64,000 nt of DNA from Limnephilus marmoratus (lineage: Eukaryota; Arthropoda; Insecta; Trichoptera; Limnephilidae): assembly GCA_917880885.1 (NCBI GenBank), contig OU862906.1, positions 63,582,165-63,646,164 of the forward strand, in the 5' to 3' direction. Position 1 is the stretch's first letter. Each line of letters starts with the position of its first letter. Positions 45,936-57,007 of the stretch are shown here, piece by piece. The notes under the pieces are model-generated. The model was not told the origin of the DNA, searched no databases, and saw only the letters and a program-made list of their open reading frames with translations. A program made the translations under genes and the position numbers.

Positions 45936-46494
45936 TTGGCTGTTGGTTTCAACTATTTATTTTTGAGCCTAAAGAAAGGGTCTTTCCCTGTGTCGTGACG
46001 ATTTTTAATACCATCTGTGGTTTTTTTATTAATACTGATCCCAATATCCTTAATTGTAGGTCCCTATCGTCAACAAGAATTCAATTTACCTTGAACCGAT
46101 AGATGTCGCTAGTGTGTCCGTTTTATAAGTAATTGGTATTTTCTTTTTAAATTAAAGGGGTAGGCTACGATATTTTCTAATTTTCACTGTTGATTAATGC
46201 AATACATCACAACTCGGCCTTTCACTAACATTTAACAAAAAAAGTTAAAATTATTCGTATTAGAACGAAATCTGAAATCGACACATTTTAATCACGATTT
46301 TGCCATTCCTGTACCAGTGATTTTAACACCAAAAAAGTTATGAGTTAGAGAACACTAAGAGACTGATTAAAAGTCTGGTGATCGGTCGTTTTAAGATTAT
46401 GTAGGATCACCAAGTTAGTTTACAAAATGGTTGAAATACACTAATTCGGTTTCAGTAGAATAAAATTACCGTTTATTGACATACTGTTACAAGT
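45936..46494. other. AT-rich DNA, nothing recognised
   Basis: No supportable feature. Confidence 0.5.
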
Positions 46495-46627
46495 TAGGGG
46501 CCATCCATAAATTACGTCACACGAATTTAATGATTTTTGAACCCCCCCACCGTCCCTGTCACACATCGTCACCATTGTGAGACCCCCGGTAACGTCACAA
46601 ATTTTGCAATTTTAACCCGCCCCCCCT
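46495..46627. repeat. Dispersed-repeat fragment with ATTACGTCAC core
   Basis: Begins AGGGGCCATCCATAAATTAC and includes GACCCCCGGTAACGTCACAA and several C-runs. From memory, this GGGGCCATCCATAAA-TACGTCAC wording is common in dispersed repeats of arthropods; I cannot assign a superfamily. Single copy here. Confidence 0.4.
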
Positions 46628-47244
46628 TAAGGTGTTATGTAATTTTTAATAAAGACGAGATATAAAGCAGACGCCCTCATATACTTAATATCACGCTATC
46701 TGATTTATACACGAATGTATCTTTCATACCTTTAGACATGCGTTTATCACGAAAAGTTGCTATGTATATATTTTAATATAATTCTTAAATAAAATAAAGG
46801 AATATATCATTCCAGCAAAATGAAATAACTGATGGGATTGAAAAGTTGGTCAAACCACCCAGGCCAATCTACTAACTAAACCTCTGGGGGCGGATGCACT
46901 CATCTGTTTCGAGTTTCGTAAGCAGTTATTGAAATAAATTGCACAAAGGATTCAGTCGTGTTTCTCTCATTATGTCCTCAAATTCTCTGCTTTCCATTAA
47001 AAAAACACTAAATGAGGTTATTTGTAAAACTTTCGTGAATTTTGACGGCATTTGATTAAATCTGCCAAAATTTCATGCGATTTGTTCGAAATTCCCCTTT
47101 TTAGGATAATGCATGATATAGTATCTACAAAGAACTTAAAAAAAATATTAAAAAAGTACTTACAAGAAATTACGTTTGAACACGGTTGACGGGCATCTTG
47201 TTTGCTAATGTCGGGTCCTTCATACAGACGCTGACGAGCACACT
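46628..47244. other. AT-rich DNA, nothing recognised
   Basis: No supportable feature. Confidence 0.5.
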
Positions 47245-47516
47245 AAATGGGCACTTTCATAATTACAACGGCAATGGCACTGCATGGCGGCAAAACAGGG
47301 AATCAACATATGTATAAGTTTATATGAAGACGATTCTAATTTACCGATGCCATTGACATCCATGGTGTGCTGTTTCCGCGGACGGTACCTAAATTAAAAG
47401 CATCTTCATAAAAACCTATGCATTTTGATTCCCTGTTATTCCGTCGTGATGGCCGTGCCATGCCGTTGTTTGCCGTTACCGTGCTGTTGCCGTAGTCATT
47501 TGTAAAAGCGCTCATT
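47245..47516. mobile_element. MITE with roughly 100-bp inverted ends
   Basis: Left AATGGGCACTTTCATAATTA...CAACGGCAATGGCAC...AACAGGGAATCAACAT faces right ATGCATTTTGATTCCCTGTT...CCGTGCTGTTGCCGTAGTCA...AAAAGCGCTCATT, inverted with scattered mismatches. The centre has TGATGCCATTGACATCC-type sequence and no ORF. Superfamily not assigned. Confidence 0.65.
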
Positions 47517-47680
47517 GGGTCCTTGGTTGACTCCCGTTCGATGTTGAAAAGTGAATATGCTATTTCCCGTTCATCTCCTACCCCTCCTCATTATCCACAG
47601 ACTCACAGTATACCACATTTGGGTAGTCCCTCTGGCTAGATAGTTAGGAACACTTTGGACTCACATAGAAAAATACATCA

Positions 47681-47950
47681 ATCTTGAACTTTCTGGTATG
47701 ATGACATCAGGAAAGCAACTAATGATCGAAGGGGGCTAAGATTGCAGTTAACAGGACTTGTACTTAATCAACCTTGAACTTTCTGGTATGATGACATCAG
47801 GAAAGCAACTAATGATCGAAAAGGGCTAAGATTGCAGTTAACAAGACTTGAACTTAATCAACCTTGAACATTCTGGTATGATGATATCAGAAAGCAATCA
47901 TGATCGAGGAGGGCCAAGATCTGCAGAAACAGGAAGAAGCGACCAACTAA
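47681..47950. repeat. 90-bp tandem repeat, three copies
   Basis: TTGAACTTTCTGGTATGATG starts at about 47684, 47774 and 47864, period 90 bp. The first two units are almost identical and the third is diverged and runs into GTCAAGCATTTGTTCAACAG near 47960. The sequence after it, ending ACGACGATGATTT, resembles a LINE 3' end, but I cannot prove it. Confidence 0.75.
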
Positions 47951-48690
47951 AGGTCAAGCATTTGTTCAACAGTGGAATCGGAAGTGACTGACGACGATGA
48001 TTTAATGTTATTTTAATTCTTATTCGTAAAAATTCTTAGTCGTAAAAACCCTACAAAATATATGAATTTTTAACCATATGAATATATTAGTATTTAAATT
48101 CATTACATTTGCTTGCCGCGAGAATAAAATTCAAGTGTAAATTAATTAAAATAATTTTATGTGGGTACAACAGCGGAGCAACTGAATAAACTAAAATGAT
48201 TGCGAACGACGTATTTAAAAAAAAATATGTTTTAAGGGTTGCTGGGGTAATTTATAGTATCCGTTTAGAGGAGAAATGTGAATTTAATGCGTATAATTAA
48301 ATAAGGGAAACCAAAAAAATAATTTTCCGCCGTACTAAGCGCCTTTGTCAATAATTTATACAAAGCATAAAGTGAAAAACTCATTAGCTCGGATACTCGC
48401 GGGAGAAAAATGTGTAAACATTTCGAACAATCACAACCATTAACGAAATGTACCTTTTTTATATTTTTACAAGCTTACTAAGGGTAAGTTTTTTCTATAA
48501 ATCACGTGTTTCGTTTATTTCCATGAAAATGATTTAGAACTATTACTACAACGATATTATATTTGTGAGATAGAGAATAATTGCATGTTAGCTAAAATGC
48601 GCAAACCTTTGAAAAATCATGAAATCTTACTTTACTTGTTAAGATTAACCCTAAGTAATTTCATCAAAAGATATACACTTTTCAAATGTG
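47951..48690. other. AT-rich DNA with a small hairpin
   Basis: AAGATATACAC at 48669-48679 is inverted as GTGTATATCTT at 48689-48699, directly before the mariner end. Nothing else recognised. Confidence 0.45.
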
Positions 48691-48691
48691 T

Positions 48692-49550
48692 ATATCTTGA
48701 GGCATGTTCAGAAAGTAAGTGTACTATTTTTTTTTAAAAGTGTATTAAAAAAAATTACAGGATACTGTTGATACACTTGTTGACTATTTTTCCAAATTAT
48801 CGTCAACCCGTTAAATGCATGTAGTGAGCCGTGGCACAAGTTTCTTTATGCCCTCCTCGAAGAATTCTCCCGCCAGCTCCTTCCCCCACTTCAGAACCAC
48901 TTTCTGCACCTGCTCGTCGGTTGAAAGTTTATTTTCATTTTGATCTGAAGACGCCAAGTCAGGGGGAGTGGTTCAAAATATCCCAACCAATTGAGTCCAA
49001 GAGCTTATTGATGGCTAAGGCTGTGTGAGGACGAACATTTTCGTGAAACAAGCAAACTTCTCTGGTCAGCATTCCCCTCTGTTTTTTTTTAATGCTCCTT
49101 TTGAGTTTTTTTAGAGTACAACAATATTGTTGTGCATTGATGGTCTCGACCTAAGGCAGAAATTAGACCAAAATGATGCCTTTTCGATCCCAAAACACTG
49201 AGGTAATGATTTTTTGCCCGAAATTGTGGTTTTCAATTTTTCAAGATGGAGAATTTGAAGAAGTTTTTTTTCCCAGGTGTGTAATGAGTCACCTACTATC
49301 ATCTCCAGTCACAATAGAGCTCAGAAATTCTTCCTTTCGTGAGTAAAAAGTGGATCACAGCACTTGGCGAGATTTTTTGCCGAAATTTTTCACGCAACTG
49401 GTCACTACAACGTGAGTTTACGTACTACAATGTCACTGCGATGCTCGTTCTGGTCAGGAGACCACTACCACTCTATGTTGCAACTCTCAAAAAATTCAAA
49501 ACCACCGCCCGTTAAGGTCACAGTACACTTACTTTCTGAACATTCCAAGT
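48692..49550 (-). mobile_element. mariner-type transposon remnant
   Basis: The inverted ends are ATGTTCAGAAAGTAAGTGTA at 48704 and its complement ending at about 49543, with TA beside the right end. Minus-strand frames, broken by stops and shifts, give EFLSSIVTGDDS, SVFWDRKGIIL, REVCLFHENVRPHTALAINK and LKWGKELAGEFFEEGIKKLV. Their order is that of mariner transposases (first catalytic Asp in TGD, second in HDN.RPH). Here HDN has become HEN, and the third catalytic region is mostly lost. The element is dead. Mariner transposase normally cuts and pastes DNA at TA sites. Confidence 0.82.
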
Positions 49551-49714
49551 AGAATAAATATAATTTATCGCTTGTCTAAATTCTTGATAATTCGGTTCCA
49601 AATTTGAAAATGACAATTAAAATAATTTAATATTTAAATTTAAAACAAATTTGAGTTCAATGAACCGGAATTATAATTACAGAGAGATCCATAACTAAAA
49701 TTAATATTTTAATT

Positions 49715-49845
49715 AAATGAAGACAATATTAGCGATACTCAGTCGAAAAAGATAGGTTAAATCTAGGACTCGAACCCGGAAACTACGCCTTGTCGACCGA
49801 GCTAATCTGTCCCTATCCGATTCGGTCATATTTAACTTTATTATT
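49715..49845 (-). mobile_element. SINE family C, single monomer
   Basis: Tail TGAAGACAATATTAGCGATA (plus-strand reading, so the tail lies left) and a minus-strand tRNA-like head: B-box complement GGACTCGAACCCGG at 49772 and A-box side GACCGAGCTAATCTGTCC. Unlike 62998-63352 there is no inverted second half; LINE sequence follows. Confidence 0.65.
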
Positions 49846-50245
49846 TATTTATTAATTTATGGACAATAGTCCATTAAAAACATAATAATAACAGGAATAA
49901 AAGAAGCAGAGATGACAGTGAAGGGAGAGCACATATAAATGAATAGCAATGACAATATAAAACGTAAAAAGTACATGTAGAAGACACTACAAGTCAAAGC
50001 ATGCAGAAGCATTTAAATATTACTTATCGACTGCCGAAAGTCATTTAGTTTTACAACAAAAAATTCAATGCTTTGTCTTGCGTTGACAAGTCTCGACATT
50101 CTGGATAAAGGAGAATGGTGTCCATAATTAGTAGAATGTTGATTGAGGAACAGCAATTCATTATTTCGGAGTCTACGGGAAGGGACGTTAAACTGGATGA
50201 GTTGTAACAAAGCAGGTGTTATACTTCATCTAAAAACTACCAGCA
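49846..50245 (-). pseudogene. LINE fragment: RT C-terminus and 3' tail
   Basis: The minus-strand frame reads LLQLIQFNVPSRRLRNNELL, then NQHSTNYGHHSPLSRMSRLV. It matches the C-terminal pattern of Jockey-type LINEs also seen at 6798-7245 (CPELLERIQIRVPNRRTRS). The 3' UTR leads to AATAAATAAATAATAAAG near 49846. Catalytic parts are missing. Confidence 0.65.
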
Positions 50246-50576
50246 TTATTTGATTGAGTTTCGACAATATTGTTTTCATAATGAAAATATAACAATTTGA
50301 GGTTTTACCTATCATTATCTATTTAAAAATTAAAATGAATAAACGAATATTTTTTATGATGAAACTACAATAAAGCAAGCGAGGTAAACGTCACACAATA
50401 TTCACGATGGCTAACAGAAAAAATTATGATATTTGCCCATTAACATTATTTGAAACATTTGGCTCACTTCTAAAACATTTTGCTTGCGCGATTGTTACAT
50501 TGCCTGTCGAGCCTCTCGGATTAAGGGGTTTCATGAGCTCGTTAAGTAATTCAGAAATCTGTAAGCATATTCAATA
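50246..50576. other. AT-rich spacer, nothing recognised
   Basis: No supportable feature. Confidence 0.5.
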
Positions 50577-50970
50577 TTTTTTTTAACATTAGCATCCCAC
50601 AGGAGCCATTGACGAAAATAATACCCTTCATGTATAAACCTTGTGTAGATGGTCTTCTTATTTAAAGGAAGGAGAGGATGTTCTGGGAAGGAAAATGGTT
50701 CAAGGGGTGGGTAGGAATCTGGGGGCCAGTGTGTCCAGGAGTGATGACGTATGAATCCATACTTCGGATCCAACTACAATCCCTAATAATCCAACTACGA
50801 TGCAAGGCGATGCGATGTGTGGAGAGAGTCCGGCTTGAGAGGTCAAGACCCCGACTAAGTCATTAACTCGGGCAACCCTGCTAAGTCGCCAAACTTGGGG
50901 TGATCTATGGCAGAGGTGTTGGTTATCCAGAAAATGGTTCCGGGCGGTACTCACACAAGCCTCATAAATT
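50577..50970 (-). mobile_element. SINE family F, diverged copy
   Basis: The T-run (50577-50584) and CATCCCACAGGAGCCATTGA form the LINE B-like tail; GGGGTGGGTAGGAATCTGGG and GGTGTTGGTTATCCAG mark body and head. Several internal deletions compared with 4167-4630. Confidence 0.7.
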
Positions 50971-51109
50971 GGGAGACATTTATGAAAAAAACTTTGAATA
51001 AACAATATATTATTTTAAGAGGAGATTCTCACGCTGAGCAATGTGAAACATTTATTTAATTTTATTGAAAGTTCAAAACTAAATAATCAAAACTTCATCG
51101 ACTAACTAA

Positions 51110-51780
51110 CTAACCATCACGCCGTTTCCTCGCAGGGGTAGGCAGAGAGGACGGACCGCCAAACAACTCGGTCTTGGCATACACTATTTGCCTTACTCAC
51201 ATTCATAGATTGTCTCATATATACTCTTCTATTATTCTGTCTTTTGACATGGCCTGACACAAGTATCTAATTCACTAGATCGTGCCATGTCCTCGGGCGT
51301 CCCCGACTTCTTCTACCATTCACATTTGCGTCATATATTCTTCCTACACTACTTTCTTCGTCCATTTGCTGTACGTGCCAAAACGCCGCAAACTATCTGA
51401 GAGTCCCTTTCTTAATCTTACTCATTATGCTTAGATACATCAGCCTGACATTCTTTGCGGATATCCACATTTCTTGCACGATCATACATGGTTTTACCAC
51501 ACATGCGCCTCAGGGATCTCATTTCAACAGCATTTAGTTTACTTTCATCTTTCCTCTGCCAGTTCCATGCCTCACTGCTATACATCAGGTTAGGTACCAG
51601 GACTCCGTTGTGGACTGCTAGCTTCGCTTCTTTTGACATTTTTTTATTAGCACCAACGGCATTCAGTCCTCCATTAACGGAGTTACCGGCATTCACCCTC
51701 CTTTCAATATTCCTATCAACTTTCCCATCTCTCGTAAACATACTACCCAGATACACAAACTCATCCAACTATATTGCATA
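51110..51780 (-). pseudogene. LINE D fragment: RT C-terminal half
   Basis: The minus-strand frame at 51768-51418 reads DEFVYLGSMFTRDGKVDRNI, then KEAKLAVHNGVLVPNLMYSS and NAVEMRSLRRMCGKTMYDRA. This is the familiar post-RT segment of an insect LINE group (FKYLGS...LAVHN.VLVPTLLYGSE.W). Downstream, in shifted frames to about 51110, follow GRRSRGRPRTWHD and VVWRSVLSAYPCEE, also family-typical. The RT catalytic motifs would lie upstream and are absent. Clade not assigned. Confidence 0.82.
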
Positions 51781-52085
51781 CTGTTTTCATACTCTCTCTT
51801 TCAAACACCTTGACTTTAGACTACAGTCTCTCGTGTCTATGATGTACTACCCAGATACACAAACTCATCCAACTATGCACACTGTTTTCATACACTCTAT
51901 TTCAAACACCATGACTTTACTTCTTCAAACTTCTTAGACTACAGTCTCTCGTGTCTAGGATGTACGAAGTACTACCCAGATACACAAACTCATCCAACTA
52001 TATTGCATACTGTTTTCATACTCTCTCTTTCAAACGCCTTGACTTTAGACTGCAGTCTCTCGTGTCTAGGATGTACGAAGTATGT
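51741..52085. repeat. Tandem repeat of LINE D coding sequence, three units
   Basis: TACTACCCAGATACACAAAC starts at about 51741, 51845 and 51970, with spacings of about 104 and 125 bp. Units share ACTGTTTTCATAC, CAAACACCTTGACTTTA and ACAGTCTCTCGTGTCTA. The repeated phrase encodes the DEFVYLGS codons of LINE D on the minus strand, so the array arose from inside the LINE. Confidence 0.8.
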
Positions 52086-52770
52086 ATGAAGAATGAGTTA
52101 ACTTCTACAACTAAGTTAAATTGAGAGAGGTTTGTTTCTTTCATCACTTTTCATGACTTTGTGTCCCCTTTCAAAGGTGTCATGTATTGTCTTGAAACCA
52201 TTATAATATAAGTCATAAAAAGCGTTTTTCTAAACTTATTTATTCCGTGTGCTACCAAGCAGAAGAAAAATAAATTTGTTTCATAGAGGGGTGATTCATG
52301 TAAATTTAAATTATTTCAACAAAATATCGATACTGTCATTGTGATAAATACGGTATCATCCAATTAGCGGTTCGCGATTCCCCCATTATAAATTACCATT
52401 TTTTGTCAAAGGATATTTCGGCAAGAAATTCTAAATATTTTCCTTGGGGCATGGAACATTAATTTCATTTACATTATTCAAAAATATAAGGTGAATATTC
52501 CACCGCCTTATTTTTCGCGGTTCATTAACCGTTAAGTGTTCGGTTTGCTTCCTAGAAATATTTGTTTTGTTTAAAAGACTTATGTTTATCGTTAAGCAAT
52601 CATTACCAGGAGAAATACCAGGCAATAAAACTTTTTAAAAATCTTTATCTTGATATAAAAAAATGAGGAAAACAAAAAAAAATCAGAATAAAATTAAAAG
52701 ATGGATTAACGAACAAAAAGTAATAAAACGTATTTTAACACCTCAATTGTAATATTTAATTAAGGGGATA
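52086..52770. other. AT-rich DNA, nothing recognised
   Basis: No supportable feature. Confidence 0.5.
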
Positions 52771-53161
52771 TACGGGTGTCCGGGGGTAAAGTGCATTAAA
52801 TTCGAGAGGTGATTCTACATGATGGTAGGAGTAAAAAAGATTAATAACTTTTACCGAAATTCCAACTTTTTTTTCCCATACAAAAAGATGTACCTACTAA
52901 AAATCCTTAGGGTGGCTACGATATTACTTTCTGAGAGCCTGCCGGGCACGGTTGTGGCAACGTAGCATAGTTGTGATTGGCCCGTATCGTAACAGCGGAA
53001 AGTAATTAAACTGGCCGCACACGCCGGACTAATTTTATCTTTTTATCACAATACTACCCCTAAAAGTTGGAATTTCCAAAAAGTTATTTATCTTTTTTAC
53101 TTATACTATTATGTAGAATCACCTCCCGAAGTTAAATGCACTTTACACCCGTACACCCGGA
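52771..53161. mobile_element. TIR element (MITE), 391 bp
   Basis: Left GGGTAAAGTGCATTAAATTC, AGAGGTGATTCTACATGATG, GTAAAAAAGATTAATAACTT faces the inverse right arm AAGTTATTTATCTTTTTTAC...ATAATGTAGAATCACCTCCC...GTTAAATGCACTTTACACCC. Arms run over 100 bp. The centre is GC-richer (CCTGCCGGGCACGGTTGTGG) and has no ORF. Outermost GTGTCCGG / CCGGGTGTACG repeats are imperfect. Confidence 0.75.
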
Positions 53162-53675
53162 TGCGTATTTACAAAACCTAAACCGATTCAGTCGCGGTAA
53201 CGACAGTTTACATTTTAAATATACCTCTATATTGGTTATTTTTTATCACATTGCAAAAACAAAAATTGTTCTAAAATCTAGATAAAATAATCTTTCCAAT
53301 GCGTATATTAGAAATTAATAATTTTATTTCTAAATATTTAAATTTTGATATTGAAAATTTAAAGCGACTGAAATGGGGTAGGGATTATAAATACGCCACC
53401 CGGATTCAGTTAGGAGGCTCAAAATAAGTAATTTTTTTTGAGAATACCTATATATTTATTAATGTAAATAGTTATACACATATTATGGTAACTTTAAATG
53501 TATTTTAACATTTTTGTACTTGTAAAAATTATAACTTTTAATGCTGCTATAGCTGATCTCCAGAAGCTCCTCTCTTAAAAGGCATCTTGCGGTGACCACT
53601 ATATATCTAGACTGGATCATTTAAAATGAAAAAACCAAACGGATTTCGTTAAAGAAATATTATAATCTTCTAACT
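53162..53675. other. AT-rich DNA, nothing recognised
   Basis: No supportable feature. Confidence 0.5.
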
Positions 53676-54106
53676 CAGGGCCCGCAACCCGGATTTCCAC
53701 TGATTTATTACATATTTCCCTTAAACACGGTAAGTTTTAAAGCTCTTAAAAAAATATATGTTATTCTCGAAGATAATATCTAGACTTTGCCCGCGCCGAA
53801 ACGCAAATTATATAAAATTCCCTCGATAAAAAAAATCGCAAAGTATGCTCTAAAAATTATTATAAACACGTTTGTTTCAGTTATTTTACAAGTTATATGT
53901 ATGAAAAAAATCACAGGGTTTCTTTAAATGCTGTTTAAGATAATGCCCGCAAGATTTTTGCTCTATTTTAAACGAGTCGTGTTTTATTAAACATTTTCGC
54001 AATTTTCGCATCGATTTTGTCGCTGTAAATGTTAGCGCTCTCCTCTAACATTCATAATTTCGTATCTCTCCATCTTCTTCTTTTCGATCCCGGTTGCAGA
54101 GCCTTA
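53676..54106 (+). mobile_element. Family H inverted-end element
   Basis: Starts CAGGGCCCGCAACCCGG and ends CCGGTTGCAGAGCCTT, which are imperfect inverted ends of about 17 bp. The body is shared at high similarity with 61322-61750 (minus): CTTTGCCCGCGCCGAAACGC, TTTTAAACGAGTCGTGTTTT and CATTCATAATTTCGTATCTC. No ORF. A hAT-type origin is possible from the CAGGG end; no 8-bp duplication found. Confidence 0.65.
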
Positions 54107-54532
54107 AACGAAAAAAAAAACAATTTTTTTTCACAGAATGGCGACTTTTCAAAAAAAAAATCGTTTTTTGACCAAAATTTTTGCTTTAAGTTATTTATAA
54201 AAAATATATTTATCGGTGGGAACCGACCTTCGATTAATAAAAAAAAATACTGAAGAACCTTGTGTTAAATTTTGAGATTTATTGGTTCAGCCATTTCCGA
54301 GACATCTTGGTCCCCCACTTTAAAAGCACAGTTTTGAGAAAAAACGCGTTTAAAGTTTGCCTCCTACTTTCAAATGCTCTGACACGTCTTTACAAATATG
54401 CGTGTAAACTTCAAAAATAATCGCTGGATTCACTTGAAATTTTCTGTGTGTGTACTTAAATATATGTACATTACGAAAATTAAATTAAATAAAATCGATT
54501 TCTTGATTTCTGACTGTGTATAACCCCTTAAG
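54107..54532. other. AT-rich DNA, nothing recognised
   Basis: No supportable feature. Confidence 0.5.
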
Positions 54533-55520
54533 TGAAGACAATATTAGAGAAACTCAATCGAAAATCTGAAAATAGAAACATCAGAATAGGGTACGGTCAC
54601 ATCCAGGACTCGAACCCAGGACCTTCGCCTTGCCGTGGCGCAGCTCTACCAACCGAGATAATGTGTCCCTATCCGATTTTCCAATTCGGTTATATTTAAC
54701 TGTATCATACTTCGACTAAGAACTACCAACATTATCTGCATTTTCTTAAGAGGGCATTACCAGAGAAAGCCGGAAATACGTCATTTTCAAAAAAGTTTTT
54801 AGACGTATTGACTCTTTTCCACAAAAAATTATAAATGGATTTCGAAAGATTGTTCTTTTATCTAGCATTCGTATGTAATAAATTTTTAGAATTTTTTTTA
54901 AGTTTTAGTATAATAAGGTTATTCCATAGGTCGTTGGCAGATTTGTTAAATTTTCAAAAAAGTTTTTGTATTATACCACACCCATTTCAAATAATGTAAT
55001 CATGCAGTAAAATAAATCAATATATTATCTAGCAGAGTTATGTATTAGAATTTTAATTTTAGTTTCAATAAAATCATTAAAAAATATGTACTTACATGTG
55101 TTTCTTGACGAAAATTGGTCCATTTGTGTATTTATTTGCGCACTTACAAACTAATATATTTCAGATTTTTTTAACATTCTTATTAAATTTAGACATTATT
55201 GAAAAATGATAAATACTTATAATCAAAAAATAACTATAAAAAGTACACTATTTTAATAGTTTTATCATCACGCCTTTCAGCATTTTTGGATGAAGATATA
55301 AATTAAAACTAATTTGGATTGAAATAAATTCGATATTGAGTTATAATTTTAAAAAGCTGGTACGGAGAATAATTAATCTTTCTCATTGTAACCGCCCTGC
55401 ACGATCGGAAGAACAACTTTCGACGAAATGTGGATTTTCGTCCGCTGGCCGGTTAAACGCTCTTAACGCGTAATTTTATTGGCTGTTATCATTTTGTATG
55501 ATTGCAAGATTCAAACCCGG
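54533..55520. mobile_element. SINE family C, split by a TTAA MITE
   Basis: The left monomer (tail GAAGACAATATTAGAGAAAC, minus-strand tRNA-like head at 54601-54670 with B-box complement GGACTCGAACCCAGG and A-box side GCTCTACCAACCGAG) continues to 54745. The shared middle resumes after the MITE at 55467 with CGCGTAATTTTATTGGCTG, matching 63213-63235 of the unsplit copy. The right monomer is lost by about 55520. Confidence 0.75.
54746..55466. mobile_element. TTAA-flanked MITE, copy 2, inside SINE C
   Basis: TTAAGAGGGCATTACC at the left and GGTTAAACGCTCTTAA at the right. It is the inverse-oriented sibling of 27222-27940. TTAA occurs once at the matching place in SINE C at 63211-63214 (TTTTCTTAACGC), showing the empty site. 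Confidence 0.88.
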
Positions 55521-56019
55521 ACTAAATGCTATCCAGATAGTGTCTTGGATAAATTTTATCCATTTTTATTTACAATAGATGTCGCATATTTAACATATGT
55601 CGACATGCGACATCTATTGAAAATTGAAAATGTATAAAATTTATTTCTTCATATCTTTTTGAATTTTATCGTAAAGTGGAGTCCTCACCAAGGTAAGGCA
55701 ATCGGTGAGGCTCGCATTATTAAACAATGTTTTAAAATATAAGTTGTTGTAACAAAATAAATAAGAGACGACATGATATAACTTTCTTATAAAAATTGGG
55801 CAAACAGATTTCATGAATTATTTTTTTAAACCTCTCAGGTTATTTTTTTAGCTTTCGAAACAGCTCACGTCAATGGCTCATGTAGATCTGAAAAAATCTT
55901 TGTATTTTTCTTAGTGTTATTATGAGAAACATGACTTAAACGGTGTTAGAAAAAGAAAACGCCACGCTTTATATTCAAATCTAAAAATTAAACACAAAAT
56001 ATTTTTTTTTAAATACAAG
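55521..56019. other. AT-rich DNA with a 15-bp-arm hairpin
   Basis: CAATAGATGTCGCAT at about 55573 is perfectly inverted at about 55605 with a 17-base loop. Nothing else recognised. Confidence 0.5.
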
Positions 56020-56245
56020 AGTGCAGTTCACACGCGGTAGAAGTGAAACCTTCAGAAAACTAAAGTGGACAAGAGGGGGAAGGCTACGAAGCACCGCATA
56101 AAGAGGAGATAGATTATTCTATCTCATTCTCTCGCAGGCTAAGTCCTGTAGATGTTTGTGATTGTCTCTTTTTAGTGTCGCTTTTTCGTTTCATCAAGTT
56201 TCAAATCACAACGGTGCTAAAGAAGTTTTAACTTCAATATACAAC
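56020..56245. mobile_element. SINE-like family II, copy without tRNA part
   Basis: The left block AGTTCACACGCGGTAGAAGT matches 28215; the right block CTCATTCTCTCGCAGGCTAA to CACAACGGTGCTAAAGAAG matches 1703-1815. The middle with the tRNA-like segment is missing. Confidence 0.6.
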
Positions 56246-56312
56246 ACTGTGAAACCAAATTCTCCGGCTGTAATTTAAAATAAATGTAAGTTTGGGTATT
56301 TCCTAATTAATT

Positions 56313-56790
56313 ACCAGCGAGTAACCGGCATGCGTTGCAATACTACTCAAAGAAAGTGATTGTGTTTTATTTCTGTTTTTGTTTTAGTGCTTTATTTCTG
56401 TTTTAATTCCTTCGGAAATACAATTTTTTTTCCCTCTGATGCATACACTAATAAATTAGAAGGTTTTCAGACCCGTGAGCAGACCACATACAGCTGTCAG
56501 CGTGAGAAGCAAGAAATTACCCCCTGCTTTCCCCTACCGTTACTATGTATTCTTTTCAATCCCTTACTCTGACCCTCCCTCTTCCCCACCTCTCAGTCAA
56601 TCCTTCCCTGTGTGTCCTTCCTCCTTTCCCCTCCCACGACCATTCCTATACCGCGTTCCCCTTCTACCTTCCCCGCCTTCACCCTCTGCCCCGTCCCCCC
56701 GTCCCGCGAACCCCCCTTCTACCCACATCTTCCCCTCCCGCGTTCACCTTACACTTACCCCGTCTTCCCCCACCAAAGGTTGAAATTTGC
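56313..56790 (-). mobile_element. Helitron-like family G copy
   Basis: The minus-strand 3' end at about 56313 reads GCAACGCATGCCGGTTACTC then GCTGG (CTAG mutated). The G-rich body of the other copies appears as a C-rich run on the plus strand (CTTCCCCTCCCGCGTTC near 56728). The overlapping proline/serine-rich frames at 56475-56820 are artefacts of that C-rich run. Confidence 0.5.
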
Positions 56791-56804
56791 CACGTGAAAA
56801 AGGG

Positions 56805-57007
56805 TAGTTTCTACGACTAATTCTGGAGTTCAACGTCTTGGCAGTGGAACGATTTGCAGATTTTGCATTTTGATTTGAACGATTTTGCTCTGTCTCTTCA
56901 AGATCCATGTTCACTCCTTCATCTCCTCAAAAAAGACCCTCCACACAGCACCCTCAAAGATGACTTAGGCATCGAGGTCTCCTGTGTGGAGTTCATGTAA
57001 AAAAAAT
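56805..57007 (+). pseudogene. LINE B 3' end fragment
   Basis: The frame SFYD, stop, FWSSTSWQWNDL, then in-frame remnants of LFKTNVRSFLSS-type codons and KRPSTQHP align with LINE B at 33618-33780 (RFFDSFLCSTARLWNDLPAS ... SKRPSTQHPR). It continues into the shared tail CTCCTGTGTGGAGTTCATGT and an A-run at 57000. Confidence 0.7.

Noticed and set aside
46495..46627. cAMP-response-like ACGTCA sites as a host enhancer
   Set aside because: The wording matches a widespread dispersed repeat, so the ACGTCA motifs are better read as part of that repeat.
56475..56820. Proline/serine-rich ORFs
   Set aside because: They come from the C-rich strand of the Helitron-like repeat; three overlapping frames are open at once, which indicates composition rather than coding.
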